NCBI RefSeq assembly: GCF_900241005.1
Contig: NZ_OEST01000003.1
Coordinates: 434,001-498,000, forward strand
Source of the DNA: Bacteroides cutis
GTDB taxonomy: Bacteria; Bacteroidota; Bacteroidia; Bacteroidales; Bacteroidaceae
DNA length: 64,000 nt
Direction of reading: 5' to 3'
Numbering within the stretch: position 1 is the stretch's first letter; each line of letters begins with the position of its first letter. The translations under genes were made by a program, and so were the position numbers. The notes below the pieces were generated by a model that saw only the letters and a program-made list of their open reading frames with translations, was not told the origin of the DNA and searched no databases. Of this stretch, positions 33,868 through 43,687 are shown in pieces.

Positions 33868-36243
33868 TTGAAAACAGCTACATTAAAAATCGTTCTTTTA
33901 TTTTTCTTTTTATGGATATCTTTTTCTGTGTGCGCCCAACGGAATGATGGGATAATATCGGGGCGGATTATATCTACAGAAAAAGAAATTGTAGACTTTG
34001 CTACAGTCTATTTAAAAGGTACCCATTATGGAGGAACCACTAATCAGGAAGGTATTTATCATTTGAATGCTCCAGCTGGTAACTATACCTTAATTATTTC
34101 TGCCATTGGTTATAAAACAGTAGAACATTCTGTGATTTTGACAGCTGGTCAGAGAATCAAGCAAAATATAACAATTACTCCGGAAACTCAATTATTGGAT
34201 GAAGTAGTGGTTATTTCTAATGGAGTGAGTCGGGTAAAAAAATCTGCATTCAATGCAGTGGCAGTTGATACGAAGGAATTACAGAATACAACAAAAAATT
34301 TGAGTGACGCTTTGACTAAAGCACCAGGTATGAAATTACGTGAATCGGGTGGGGTAGGTTCGGATATGCAATTAATGTTGGATGGTTTTAGCGGAAAGCA
34401 TGTCAAAGTGTTTATTGACGGTGTGCCTCAAGAAGGGGTAGGTAGCTCTTTCGGGCTTAATAATATCCCTGTGAACTTTGCAGATCGTATTGAAATCTAT
34501 AAGGGAGTCGTACCTGTAGGTTTTGGAACAGATGCCATCGGAGGAGTTATCAATATTGTAACAAACAAGAAACGTCGTCGTTGGTTTCTGGATGCTTCTT
34601 ATTCATATGGTTCATTTAACACACATAAATCTTATGTTAATTTCGGGCAAACCCTCAAGAATGGTTTTGCGTATGAGATTAATGTTTTCCAAAATTATTC
34701 GGACAATGATTATTACATAAATGCTTCGGTAGAGGATTTTACTACAGGAGCGATTGACAAGGATAATAAGCTACGGGTGAAACGTTTTAACGATACTTAT
34801 CACAATGAAGCCATCATTGGAAAATTAGGATTTATAGATAAAAAATGGGCAGATCGGTTGATGTTGGGATTTACTTATTCAAATATGTATAAGGATATAC
34901 AGACCGGTGTACGTCAAGATATTGTTTACGGACAAAAACATCGTAAAGCTCATTCATTGATACCTTCGTTAGAATATAGTAAGCGTAATCTGTTTATAAA
35001 AGGACTTGATGTGGTACTGACTGCCAACTATAACAGGAATATGACGACCAATGTGGATACAGCTTCTTATAAATATAATTGGTATGGAGAGAGATATCCG
35101 TTGAATTCTCCGGGAGAACAATCTAACCTATATTCGCGGGCAGATAATAATAATTGGAGTGGTACGATGACCGTAAATTACCGTATTAATAAGATACAGA
35201 CGTTGACTTTCAACCATGTACTGAATGCTTTTAAGCGTACCAATACCTCTTTGTTGGCCAAAGAAGAGCAGACAGAGTCTATTGCCAAGGAAACGCGTAA
35301 GAATATTTCCGGTTTGTCATATCGTCTGATGCCTTCCGAGCACTGGAATTTATCTGTATTTGGTAAGTACTATAAACAGTTTGTGGCAGGTCCTATAGCT
35401 ACCTCGTCTAATCAGAGTGAATATGTCCGTACTACTCGAAATATAAGTTCCATGGGATATGGAGCGGCAGGAACCTATTTCATTATATCGGGATTACAGG
35501 CAAAGCTATCCTACGAAAAGGCATATCGTCTTCCCACTGTCGAAGAAATGTTTGGCGATGAAGATCTTGAAATGGGAGATATGGGTATCAAACCAGAGAA
35601 TAGTGACAATTTGAATTTCAATTTAAGTTATAACCAGGTATTCGGCAAGCACTCCGTATATTTGGAAGGAGGATTGATCTATAGGAATACAAAAGACTAT
35701 ATCCAACGTAACATAACCGGTTTGAGTGGTGGAAAAAAAGCTGCAACTTATATAAACTACGGAAAGGTATTGGCGAAAGGGTATAGTATCTCCGCCCGAT
35801 ATGTTTTGGGGAAATGGCTGAGTGTGGGAGGAAACTTTACCCAGATGGATGTGCGTGATAATATGAAGAAATCCATATCCGGCAATACGGATAACTTGGT
35901 TTATGGTGAACGTATGCCGAACTTACCTTATATGTTTGCCGATTCGGATGTGACTTTTTATTGGCGTAATTTGGGGGAACAAGGAAATGTATTGACGATA
36001 TCATATGATAATCAATACTTACATAGTTTCACATACTATTCGTCTAAAATAGGCTCGAATAAGGGAGACTATGTGGTCCCAAACCAATTTTCACACAATT
36101 TAGCCCTTTCTTACAGTTTGATGGACGGACGCTACAATGTGGCATTGGAATGCCGTAATCTGACAAACGAGAAGTTGTATGATAACTTTAGCCTTCAGAA
36201 AGCAGGCCGGGCTTTTTATGGAAAAGTACGTGTGTCTTTTTAA
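33868..36243 (+). CDS. xusA: TonB-dependent receptor, XusA-like
   Basis: A 791-residue outer-membrane receptor. The signal peptide ends near VCAQ (about residue 23), followed by a carboxypeptidase-regulatory-like domain (about 28-110). The plug (about 112-235) contains a TonB-box region near LDEVVVISNG, and a 22-strand barrel runs to VRVSF. The start is TTG at 33868; no ATG gives a complete signal peptide. The order receptor, DUF4374 lipoprotein, PepSY protein is that of the xenosiderophore system XusABC described in B. thetaiotaomicron, which uses enterobactin-type siderophores of other bacteria. Identity with XusA is inferred from this order and the receptor type. Confidence 0.8.
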   Translation: MKTATLKIVLLFFFLWISFSVCAQRNDGIISGRIISTEKEIVDFATVYLKGTHYGGTTNQEGIYHLNAPAGNYTLIISAIGYKTVEHSVILTAGQRIKQNITITPETQLLDEVVVISNGVSRVKKSAFNAVAVDTKELQNTTKNLSDALTKAPGMKLRESGGVGSDMQLMLDGFSGKHVKVFIDGVPQEGVGSSFGLNNIPVNFADRIEIYKGVVPVGFGTDAIGGVINIVTNKKRRRWFLDASYSYGSFNTHKSYVNFGQTLKNGFAYEINVFQNYSDNDYYINASVEDFTTGAIDKDNKLRVKRFNDTYHNEAIIGKLGFIDKKWADRLMLGFTYSNMYKDIQTGVRQDIVYGQKHRKAHSLIPSLEYSKRNLFIKGLDVVLTANYNRNMTTNVDTASYKYNWYGERYPLNSPGEQSNLYSRADNNNWSGTMTVNYRINKIQTLTFNHVLNAFKRTNTSLLAKEEQTESIAKETRKNISGLSYRLMPSEHWNLSVFGKYYKQFVAGPIATSSNQSEYVRTTRNISSMGYGAAGTYFIISGLQAKLSYEKAYRLPTVEEMFGDEDLEMGDMGIKPENSDNLNFNLSYNQVFGKHSVYLEGGLIYRNTKDYIQRNITGLSGGKKAATYINYGKVLAKGYSISARYVLGKWLSVGGNFTQMDVRDNMKKSISGNTDNLVYGERMPNLPYMFADSDVTFYWRNLGEQGNVLTISYDNQYLHSFTYYSSKIGSNKGDYVVPNQFSHNLALSYSLMDGRYNVALECRNLTNEKLYDNFSLQKAGRAFYGKVRVSF

Positions 36244-36284
36244 TCATAGATGTGATATTAGTTTAATTTTAAAGGTAAAAACAA

Positions 36285-37691
36285 ATGAAGAAAAATTTCT
36301 TATTGACCGGACTTTTCGCTACTGCGATGGCCGGAGTAGTATTGACAGCTTGTACAGATGTTGATGACCCAAGTAATGGTAGTGCTAATGAAGGTAAAGG
36401 AGAATACGTGATAGCATCTTCGGTAGAAGCGTCGGGAGGTAATAGTACCAATGTACTGTTGACTTCCGAGACACTGGATGGTGGAACAATTACTACTGTA
36501 AACAATGGTTTGGTGAATGATGGTGCTACTCAATGGGTGTTTTATAAAAAACAATATCTGTATGCTTTAACGTATAATCAGGGTAATGCAGGAACAACTC
36601 GCTCCTATATAATGAATGTGCGGAATGAGTTACAGGCCCGTTCTAAGGAGTTTGCGGTGAAACGATTCACTACTTATGGTACTTATAGTAAATATATCAT
36701 GACTTCTTCTTCAGGAGACGGACCTACTGCATGGGCTGATAATAATGGATATGTACCGAAAGTTTTTCTGCTCTCTTATTTGGACGTGATGGCTGAAACA
36801 TTTACGACGAATGATACACAAGACAAATCTTATTTGTCTGAAAACTTTCTAGGCAATGGTGAATATGTGACATTGGCTGGTCTGCTGGAACACGATAACA
36901 AGATTTTCAGTGTAGCTGTACCAATGGGGCTGAGCCAGTATGGAGTGAAGTATGAAGACGGTAAATGGGTGAAAAAGGGAAATGAAGATTTGGTTAAAAC
37001 AGAATCTGGAGGTAGTGGTAGCAGTGCTTATAATAAGGATGAACTACAGTGGACACAATATCCGGACGAATGCTGGGTGGTTATCTTTAAAGATGAAACT
37101 TTAAAAGAGAAATCACTCATTAGGACTAATAAAATCAGTTATGCCTGCGGACGTTATAAGTCTCAGTATTATCAAACTATCTGGGCTGCAGATAATGGAG
37201 ATATATATGTATTCTCTCCAAGCTATGCCAAGACAATGGGTGATCCTCGTCAACAAACTACTTTACCTGCCGGTGTGGTACGTATTCCCGCAGGGAGTGA
37301 GAATTTTGATGATTACTATTGTAATCTCGAAGAACAGACAAATGGAAAATCTTTCTTGCGTTGCTGGCATATAACAGGAGATTATTTCTTGTTGCTGATG
37401 TATGATCGTCCATTCAGTCAGACAGGGTTTACAGCCAATCAGCTTGCCATATTTAAAGCCGGTTCTAAAAAACTGACTTATGTGGATGGATTACCTTCTG
37501 CTGACCGGATTTCTTCTTTTGGTAATACACTATATGCTGAAAATGGCAGTGCTTATATAGCAGTGACTACTACAGATGCTAATCCCGCCATTTATAAAAT
37601 TGATCCGGTAAATGCTACTGCGACAAAGGGGCTTAGCGTAGAGGCGACTCAAGTAAGTGGAGTAGGTAAGTTGGTACAGGTCGGTAAATGA
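36285..37691 (+). CDS. xusB: DUF4374 surface lipoprotein, XusB-like
   Basis: A 468-residue lipoprotein with lipobox LTAC (Cys23). The mature protein fits DUF4374, with a beta-propeller-like series of strands; YVIASS, a [12 protein letters not shown] segment and [18 protein letters not shown] mark the first blades. In B. thetaiotaomicron the DUF4374 lipoprotein XusB binds ferric enterobactin at the cell surface beside the XusA receptor. It begins 42 bp after xusA and overlaps xusC by 4 bases (ATGA), so the three genes form one operon. Confidence 0.85.
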   Translation: MKKNFLLTGLFATAMAGVVLTACTDVDDPSNGSANEGKGEYVIASSVEASGGNSTNVLLTSETLDGGTITTVNNGLVNDGATQWVFYKKQYLYALTYNQGNAGTTRSYIMNVRNELQARSKEFAVKRFTTYGTYSKYIMTSSSGDGPTAWADNNGYVPKVFLLSYLDVMAETFTTNDTQDKSYLSENFLGNGEYVTLAGLLEHDNKIFSVAVPMGLSQYGVKYEDGKWVKKGNEDLVKTESGGSGSSAYNKDELQWTQYPDECWVVIFKDETLKEKSLIRTNKISYACGRYKSQYYQTIWAADNGDIYVFSPSYAKTMGDPRQQTTLPAGVVRIPAGSENFDDYYCNLEEQTNGKSFLRCWHITGDYFLLLMYDRPFSQTGFTANQLAIFKAGSKKLTYVDGLPSADRISSFGNTLYAENGSAYIAVTTTDANPAIYKIDPVNATATKGLSVEATQVSGVGKLVQVGK

Positions 37692-38845
37692 TGAAGAAAG
37701 TTTTTCGTAACATACACTTGTGGCTATCGGTTCCCTTCGGATTGATAATAACTTTAATATGTTTTTCGGGTGCCATGTTGGTATTCGAGAATGAAGTAAT
37801 GGAGTTATGTCATCGTGACCTTTACTATGTACGGAAAGTAAAAGCCCGGACTATTCCGATGGATGAACTGATGGCAAAAGTTTCCGGTATATTGCCGGAC
37901 AGTGTTTCTATAACGGGCATTAGTATTTCATCCGATCCGGAACGTACTTATCAAGTCAGTCTGTCGAAGCCACACCGAGCTTCCCTATCTGTAGATCAAT
38001 ATACGGGTGAGGTCAAAGGTCGTTCTGGACGTACTCCGTTTTTTCTTGCCATGTTTAAATTGCATCGTTGGTTACTGGATAGTATGAAACCGGATGGTGG
38101 AATATTTGTGGGGAAAGTAGTTGTGGGCACATCTACATTGATGTTTGTGTTTGTTCTGATATCAGGTATTGTTATTTGGTGGCCTCGTACAAAGAGGGTA
38201 CTGAAAAACAGTCTAAAGATTACAGTAGGAAAGGGGTGGCGACGTTTTTGGTATGACTTACATGTAGTAGGGGGAATGTATACTCTTGTTCTACTTTTAG
38301 CAATGGCAATTACAGGATTGACATGGTCTTTTTCTTGGTATCGCACGGGCTTTTACAAAGTATTGGGGGTAGAGCTGTCCAAGCAACCCCACAGTAAGAA
38401 TAAAGAAAACAGTCGGGCAAACAGTGTATATGGGCATACTGAAGGGCAGCGTTTGACACTGTATGCAAATTGGGAAAAAGTGTATGACAAATTGAAAACA
38501 CATAATCCAGATTATAAACAAATCACCTTCTCTAAAGGTACTGCGACTGTATCTTTCAATCGGTTGGGAAATCAACGTGCTGCTGATCGTTATACTTTCA
38601 ATCCGCATAACGGAGAAATAATCGGAACAACATTCTATGAAGATACGGATAAAGTTAGTAAAATTCGTGGTTGGATATATTCGGTTCATGTAGGAAATTG
38701 GGGAGGCCTGTTTACTCGTATACTAACATTTATAGCAGCCTTAATAGGTTGTACACTTCCGTTGACCGGATATTATTTATGGTTACGTCGGTTGAGACAG
38801 AGACGCGGTAAAATGTTGTATAAAAGGACAGGAACAGAACAATAA
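37688..38845 (+). CDS. xusC: PepSY inner-membrane protein, XusC-like ferric reductase
   Basis: A 385-residue inner-membrane protein with the PepSY-associated layout: a first transmembrane helix (about 12-35) within [21 protein letters not shown], a periplasmic PepSY domain, then helices near 140-165, 195-220 and 340-365. Conserved His and Trp residues near the helices ([28 protein letters not shown]) recall haem-binding siderophore reductases of the FoxB/PepSY type. It would reduce the siderophore-bound Fe3+ after import. It overlaps xusB by 4 bases. Confidence 0.85.
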   Translation: MMKKVFRNIHLWLSVPFGLIITLICFSGAMLVFENEVMELCHRDLYYVRKVKARTIPMDELMAKVSGILPDSVSITGISISSDPERTYQVSLSKPHRASLSVDQYTGEVKGRSGRTPFFLAMFKLHRWLLDSMKPDGGIFVGKVVVGTSTLMFVFVLISGIVIWWPRTKRVLKNSLKITVGKGWRRFWYDLHVVGGMYTLVLLLAMAITGLTWSFSWYRTGFYKVLGVELSKQPHSKNKENSRANSVYGHTEGQRLTLYANWEKVYDKLKTHNPDYKQITFSKGTATVSFNRLGNQRAADRYTFNPHNGEIIGTTFYEDTDKVSKIRGWIYSVHVGNWGGLFTRILTFIAALIGCTLPLTGYYLWLRRLRQRRGKMLYKRTGTEQ

Positions 38846-39161
38846 AATAAATGATGATAACGATATCTTCCGAATGATGGCAATAAATGAATAGATAAGC
38901 AAGGTTTATTGGTTAATTTCCATTTTCTTTTTACTTTTTTGTGATTCGATGTAACATAGGTTACCGTTTGCGCAAGATAAAACTTTCATCTAAGAAAAAG
39001 CAAGTATAAACTTTAAAATGTATAGAGATTATGGAAATGAATATGTTTTGCTATCAATGTCAAGAAACGGTTAAAGGAACAGGCTGCCTATTTGGAACAT
39101 ACTATGCGGTTGGGGTTTAATGATGAAAAATATTCATATTTTTATGCAACGTACATTGCCA
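38846..39161. other. Gene-poor region after xusC with an hcp remnant
   Basis: These 316 bases separate xusC from the convergent PfkB kinase. They hold no complete gene. The only recognisable part is the short N-terminal hcp fragment at 39031-39120. Confidence 0.6.
39031..39120 (+). pseudogene. hcp: Remnant of hybrid-cluster protein (hcp), N-terminus only
   Basis: The frame starting ATG at 39031 reads MEMNMFCYQCQETVKGTGC, which matches the very distinctive start of hybrid-cluster protein (hydroxylamine reductase; MxMFCYQCQE...GTGC). After ten further residues it stops at 39118. A real Hcp has about 550 residues and two more Cys directly after this point, so nearly the whole gene has been deleted. 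It appears to be a relic left at a deletion junction. Confidence 0.7.
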
Positions 39162-40073
39162 TTATCTATCGATTATCCTCTTTATCTCTTCTTCTGTACC
39201 ACAGAATGGTCCGTGTGACTGAAGTTTGATTGTACACATGGCAGCTGCAAAACATCCTGCTTCTTCACAAGAGGTACCTCTATTACGCATATATAGATAT
39301 CCCACCATATAAGTGTCACCACATCCCGTTGCATCTACTATTTGCATGGCAGGGTAGGCAGGTATTTCATAGAATTGCCCTTTAGTGTATATCAGTGATC
39401 CTTTATCTCCCAATGTGATCAATACTTCTTTCACTCCCCAATCCGCAATTAATAATGCAGCTTCCCTAGGATCGGAACAATGCGTGAGAACTTCCATTTC
39501 GGACTCGTTGGCTTTCAATATATGAATATATTTAAGGGCTTCTCTTTTTTCAGACCAGTCTACCGGTAATACTTTTTCATTGTCTACTTTTCGCAGAAAG
39601 CCTTGTACATCAACAGAAAGTAGTCCTTTCTTTGATAAAAACTTGATGAGCTCTAATGAAAAGTCATCGGCTAACAAGCTACCTAAATGAATGATTTTTG
39701 CATTAATATTCTGTAATCCCTCTACTGTAAACGGGTCGGCTTTGGCCGTTACGCGTTGGGTACGTTCATTCTGATTTTCTCCATATATATTTTCGAAGCA
39801 TACAGAATGAGTGCTAGGTAAGATTTTTACTTCAATTCCTTCTTTTTTAATCTCCTCTATGACATTCATATCAGCATCAGCCAAAGCGGTTACTAATAAA
39901 AAATCATCTGCATTTAGATGTTTGATGGCATGGGCGAAATAGAAAGAAGTACCGCCTGGCATATCTACTGTACTATGGGGGGTAATAATCTTATCTTTAG
40001 TGATATACCCTATACAACATAAACTATGTATATCTTTTGTTGCTTTTTCTTCTGTCATAATTGTTTTTCTCAT
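39162..40073 (-). CDS. PfkB-family carbohydrate kinase
   Basis: A 303-residue cytoplasmic ribokinase-fold enzyme. PfkB features are the early GGTSFYFAHAIKHL segment, NESEMEVL in the middle and DATGCGDTYMVGYLYMR near the end, whose GCGD supplies the anion hole and catalytic Asp. It phosphorylates a sugar or nucleoside with ATP; the substrate cannot be told. An internal Met at about 40058 is a possible start. It lies alone between two decayed genes, so it may be left over from a larger locus. Confidence 0.85.
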   Translation of the reverse strand: MRKTIMTEEKATKDIHSLCCIGYITKDKIITPHSTVDMPGGTSFYFAHAIKHLNADDFLLVTALADADMNVIEEIKKEGIEVKILPSTHSVCFENIYGENQNERTQRVTAKADPFTVEGLQNINAKIIHLGSLLADDFSLELIKFLSKKGLLSVDVQGFLRKVDNEKVLPVDWSEKREALKYIHILKANESEMEVLTHCSDPREAALLIADWGVKEVLITLGDKGSLIYTKGQFYEIPAYPAMQIVDATGCGDTYMVGYLYMRNRGTSCEEAGCFAAAMCTIKLQSHGPFCGTEEEIKRIIDR

Positions 40074-40194
40074 AATTAGGCTGCGAAGATAATGATTTAT
40101 TGTAATAATATCTGTATCTTGTATACTTGTGAACTAAAAAAGTTAGGCTACATTTGTGCAGAATTAAAGTGGTTGGAAATATGAAATTCTCCAT

Positions 40195-40766
40195 AATTTG
40201 CATCCTACTTTGATGATGACTTCGAGAAAAGGACGTTTGGGTACTATGTGGGATTTCTTATTCAAGAAGGAGGAAAGTATACGTCCTGATAAAGAGATTT
40301 CTGTTATCAAAACTGATCTTAAGAAGATTGCTGAGGATGAAAATGTTCTCGTATGGTTTGGGCATTCTTCTTGTTTTATTCAGATTGATGGTAGGCGAAT
40401 TCTTGTAGATCCTGTATTTTGTACAGCTGTTCCTGTTTCATTGATTATCTGTTAATCACACACGATCATTGGGATCACCTTGATTATTATGCTGTCTTGA
40501 ATGAGAGGTTTCCAGGTATCAATTTAGCCATTCTGGAGAATGGACAGTATAATGAAGATTGGAAGTATATCCATACATTACCAAAGTACTTGGGACAAAT
40601 TGCCCGTGATTTGAATGTTGAAAAAGTACTGACTGTTCATCACTCTAAATATGCATTGGCGAGACATCCTTGGAATGAACCACTAAAAAATGTAATAGAC
40701 TTGGCAAAGAAAGGTTTATTGGATGTTCTGATGCCGATGATAGGTGAGGTGGTCCGATGGAATTGA
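40195..40766 (+). pseudogene. Decayed metallo-beta-lactamase-fold hydrolase (NAPE-PLD/UlaG-like)
   Basis: Two short reading frames are pieces of one gene. The first, frame 1 to 40455, reads LHPTLMMTSRKGRLGTMWDF then up to FGHSSCFIQIDGRRILVDPVF. The second, frame 3 from about 40434 to 40766, starts IDYLLITHDHWDHLDYYAV, jumps to LAILENGQYNEDWKYIH and ends PMIGEVVRW. Compared with intact family members of about 360 residues, the start codon and N-terminus are missing. A block of about 20 residues is lost with a frameshift between VPVS and IDY. About 100 residues are lost between YYAV and LAILEN, including further metal ligands. Confidence 0.85.
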
Positions 40767-40773
40767 TTTTAGA

Positions 40774-40800
40774 AAATTAGCGGGATTACCCCGCTAATTT
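40774..40800. terminator. Hairpin after the MBL pseudogene
   Basis: AAATTAGCGGG and its 11-bp complement with a 5-base loop lie just after the pseudogene stop, probably its old terminator. T-rich sequence follows. Confidence 0.7.
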
Positions 40801-40954
40801 ATCATTTATTATTTTCTACTATTTTTTTTCATTGTTTCATTATATTTTTTTTCATCGCTTACTTTTTTCTTCGGCTGCTGTATAAGCATTCTCAGGTGTA
40901 TACTCTTATCTATATCACCGAGCCTACTATAGTATCTCTGTCTACATAAATCCT

Positions 40955-41530
40955 TTAAAACGAACGTCCTTTGAAAACACTGGATTGAGATAATGGTACC
41001 AAATTACCGTTCAATGTTAAATTATTGGAATGAAAGTTCGGACTAATTCTTGCTGACGCGCTATTACTGCCACGAGTCAATGTAATATGGACTTGCGCTG
41101 ATATTCCAACACCTTGTACATTAAAACTACAGTTCATATTTCCTTTTTTGTCAGTAGATATTTTTAATCCTCTTACATTACCGTCTACAGTAATTCCACC
41201 TATTCCGTTAGGCCCGGCAATAGCACTATTGGAAGCTACTTGGATTGATGCGTGATTATCATCCATCATTACGAAATTTGTGATTGATGAAACAAATGCA
41301 CTTCGTCCTCTTTTGAAAACCAGCTGGTCTGCCTCCAACACAAACTTTCCATCGTGCAATGCTTGTGAAGCCATTGCATATGCACGCTCTTCCTGGGCTT
41401 GGATACGCGCCTTCTCAGCATCACGCTGTGTTTTACGTTCTATACGTTTTACTTCACTACTGCTTTGTGCATAGCTCACGGTCGATAAACTTACTAATAT
41501 AAATGTTAATAATGTAATAATTTGTTTCAT
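40955..41530 (-). CDS. DUF4251 protein, exported
   Basis: A 191-residue protein with a signal peptide ending near SYAQ (about residue 22) and a short charged helix (residues 25-50, many Glu/Arg/Lys). The DUF4251 domain follows: FVLEADQLVFKRG, then VTNFVMMDD-like strands, ISTDKKGNMNCSFNVQG and the final NGNLVPLSQSSVFKGRSF. DUF4251 proteins are common in Bacteroides, of unknown function, and probably periplasmic or outer-membrane associated. A single gene; the 230 bp upstream hold no other gene. Confidence 0.85.
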   Translation of the reverse strand: MKQIITLLTFILVSLSTVSYAQSSSEVKRIERKTQRDAEKARIQAQEERAYAMASQALHDGKFVLEADQLVFKRGRSAFVSSITNFVMMDDNHASIQVASNSAIAGPNGIGGITVDGNVRGLKISTDKKGNMNCSFNVQGVGISAQVHITLTRGSNSASARISPNFHSNNLTLNGNLVPLSQSSVFKGRSF

Positions 41531-41762
41531 AATTGTTCTTTTTTTATTGGTTCAAACTCTTTGGATAGTTAACAATCTGGAAGTAAAAAGTATGCAATAG
41601 TATTCTTAAATAAATGTAAGAGTTTACGCTTCTATATCAAATTCTATCAAAATGTTTTGGAAAAAAAAGTTTTAACTTGTTTTCTATTATTGTTTTTCTT
41701 ATCTTAGAAACGTAATTATAATATTGGGGTACTAAATAAGTCCTGCCCCACAGGCAACGATT

Positions 41763-42284
41763 ATGAGAATACAATTTGAGATCAAAGAAAAGCTGTCAGA
41801 CATTGTTGATGAAATTCTGCAGTGTGACAGATGGACGACTGTTATAAAGGAAGAACTCTCGGGTAGGAAAGTGGTTGTTATCCGTGATAGGGATTACGAC
41901 TCGGAAGCATCCGTCGAGATTTATGCCCGTGAGATTAATATTAAAACAGCATGGTCCAGTTATACGTACCGTTTGTTTACGATTGGAGATTGTGTTTGGT
42001 GTGAGTATAATGGTGCTTATCGCGGGTTGTTGGAACAGAAACTGTTACCTTCAATTACCCCTAAAGAAAGCCTGTTGGATTCTGAAGTATTGGATAGTTC
42101 TCTGTATGGGCGCGAGAAAAAGAAATTAAGGGAATATGCCGAAGATAATGTAAAGTTAAAACAGTTTCGTCGTCAGAACTTTAACGAGGATAGGATAGGC
42201 GTTGCTCCGTTCGATCATCCTAAAAAAGTGTATGATGAATTTATTAAGGAAGATTATATTTCTCCGTTGAAAGATAAAGAATAA
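41763..42284 (+). CDS. Conserved hypothetical protein, 173 aa
   Basis: I recognise no family. The 173-residue product is soluble with no signal peptide. The first half is beta-rich (KVVVIRDRDYDSEASVEIYAR, and a WCEYNGAYRG loop). The second is a charged helix (about 115-140, GREKKKLREYAEDNVKLKQ). Normal codon use and a good terminator directly after it argue that it is real. It might be an adaptor or regulator, but nothing shows this. It converges on tRNA-Asp. Confidence 0.7.
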   Translation: MRIQFEIKEKLSDIVDEILQCDRWTTVIKEELSGRKVVVIRDRDYDSEASVEIYAREINIKTAWSSYTYRLFTIGDCVWCEYNGAYRGLLEQKLLPSITPKESLLDSEVLDSSLYGREKKKLREYAEDNVKLKQFRRQNFNEDRIGVAPFDHPKKVYDEFIKEDYISPLKDKE

Positions 42285-42289
42285 ACCAA

Positions 42290-42323
42290 AAAGCTCTGAA
42301 ATTGTTTTGAATTTCAGAGCTTT
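42290..42323. terminator. Terminator between the 173-aa gene and tRNA-Asp
   Basis: AAAGCTCTGAAAT and its 13-bp perfect complement with an 8-base loop. On the minus strand it is followed by TTTGGTTT, so it can end both converging transcripts. Confidence 0.8.
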
Positions 42324-42326
42324 AAG

Positions 42327-42400
42327 CGGTGCGTACGGGACTCGAACCCGTGACCCCATGCGTGACAGGCATGTATTCTAACCAACTGAACTAACGCACC
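42327..42400 (-). tRNA. tRNA-Asp (GTC)
   Basis: On the minus strand GGTGCGT opens the acceptor stem and ACGCACC closes it, followed by discriminator G as expected for Asp. The anticodon loop CTGTCAC in an ATGC/GCAT stem gives anticodon GTC. The T arm reads CGGGTTCGAGTCCCG. CCA is not encoded. Confidence 0.95.
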
Positions 42401-42442
42401 ATAATTTCATTTTATCATTGCCATCTCTCTCGATTGCGGTTG

Positions 42443-42472
42443 CAAAGGTAGGTATTTCTTTGAAATCTGCAA
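42443..42472 (-). promoter_or_regulatory. tRNA-Asp promoter
   Basis: On the minus strand TTG (42472-42470), 19 bases, TACCTTTG (42450-42443), ending 43 bp before the tRNA. Confidence 0.65.
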
Positions 42473-42674
42473 TAGTTGTGATGAACTTTTTTTCAAGAAA
42501 AATAGCTGTATTTGTTTTATAGTCTCATTCTGAGAATATTGTAAAATAAAAAAAGTTTGTGATTGCAAACTGCCTTTTCTATTGCATGTAAGTGTACCAC
42601 GATAGAAACTGAAAGATACTTTTTGAAGAAAACGAAACTTTTTAAGCCTTCTTTTAAACTTCTTGCTCGAAAAC

Positions 42675-42705
42675 TTCGTTCTTTTGCAATAAATCGTTAT
42701 TTTTG
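42675..42705 (+). promoter_or_regulatory. Putative purU promoter
   Basis: TATTTTTG at 42698-42705 matches the -7 box, with TTCG (42675-42678) 19 bases upstream in place of TTTG. It lies 53 bp before the purU start. The rest of the 358-bp gap from 42401 holds the tRNA-Asp promoter and otherwise nothing I can name. Confidence 0.45.
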
Positions 42706-42758
42706 CGAACTCAAAACGAGAATGTTGTAATTAGATAACGATAAAAAGAGATTTTAGG

Positions 42759-43616
42759 ATGATGAAAACAGCCAAACTGTTGCTTCACTGTCCCGACAAG
42801 CCGGGTATATTGGCAGAAGTGACAGACTTTATAACGGTGAATAAGGGTAATATTATCTATCTGGATCAATATGTAGACCATGTGGAGAATATCTTTTTCA
42901 TGCGTATTGAGTGGGAATTGGAGAAATTTCTGGTGCCGCAGGAAAAAATAGAAGATTATTTTGCGACATTGTATGCTCAGAAATACGGAATGAGTTTCCG
43001 CCTTTACTTCTCAGATGTAAAACCACGTATGGCTATCTTTGTATCAAAGATGTCCCACTGTCTGTTCGACCTTTTGGCGCGTTACACTGCAGGTGAATGG
43101 AATGTGGAAATTCCTCTTATAATCAGTAATCATCCCGATTTGCAACATGTGGCAGAGCGTTTTGGTATTCCTTTCTATCTTTTCCCGATAACAAAAGAAA
43201 CCAAGGAGGAACAAGAACAGAAAGAAATGGAACTTCTGGCTAAGTACAAAGTAAACTTCATTGTGCTGGCGCGATATATGCAAGTCATTTCGGGGCAGAT
43301 GATTAATGCCTATCCCAACCGTATCATCAATATTCATCACTCTTTCCTTCCTGCATTTGTGGGAGCGAAACCCTATCATGCAGCTTTTGAGCGTGGTGTG
43401 AAGATTATCGGTGCCACCAGTCACTATGTAACTACCGAACTGGATGCCGGGCCTATCATTGAGCAAGATGTAGTTCGGATTACTCATAAGGATACGGTAC
43501 AGGATTTGGTGAATAAAGGCAAAGATCTGGAGAAAATAGTGCTTTCGCGTGCCGTTCAGAAACATATTGAACGTAAAGTTTTAGCCTATAAGAACAAAAC
43601 CGTAATATTTAATTAA
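42759..43616 (+). CDS. purU: Formyltetrahydrofolate deformylase PurU
   Basis: It hydrolyses 10-formyl-THF to formate and THF, balancing one-carbon pools. The 285 residues have an N-terminal ACT domain (about 6-80) and a C-terminal formyltransferase domain, with NIHHSFLPAFVGAKPYHAAF and ELDAGPIIEQDV. The His and Asp in these are the catalytic pair, with an upstream Asn expected in the fold. It precedes the his genes by 71 bp and is on the same strand; it may share a transcript with them. Confidence 0.93.
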   Translation: MMKTAKLLLHCPDKPGILAEVTDFITVNKGNIIYLDQYVDHVENIFFMRIEWELEKFLVPQEKIEDYFATLYAQKYGMSFRLYFSDVKPRMAIFVSKMSHCLFDLLARYTAGEWNVEIPLIISNHPDLQHVAERFGIPFYLFPITKETKEEQEQKEMELLAKYKVNFIVLARYMQVISGQMINAYPNRIINIHHSFLPAFVGAKPYHAAFERGVKIIGATSHYVTTELDAGPIIEQDVVRITHKDTVQDLVNKGKDLEKIVLSRAVQKHIERKVLAYKNKTVIFN

Positions 43617-43687
43617 TGGATAACTGATAATGGATAATTCATTGTTGTTTATTATCAGTTGTTGATTATCGATGATTAATTGTTAAA

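Noticed and set aside
41531..41762. Possible small gene or RNA between DUF4251 and the 173-aa gene
   Set aside because: AT-rich without a conserved frame, strong hairpin or recognisable RNA motif.
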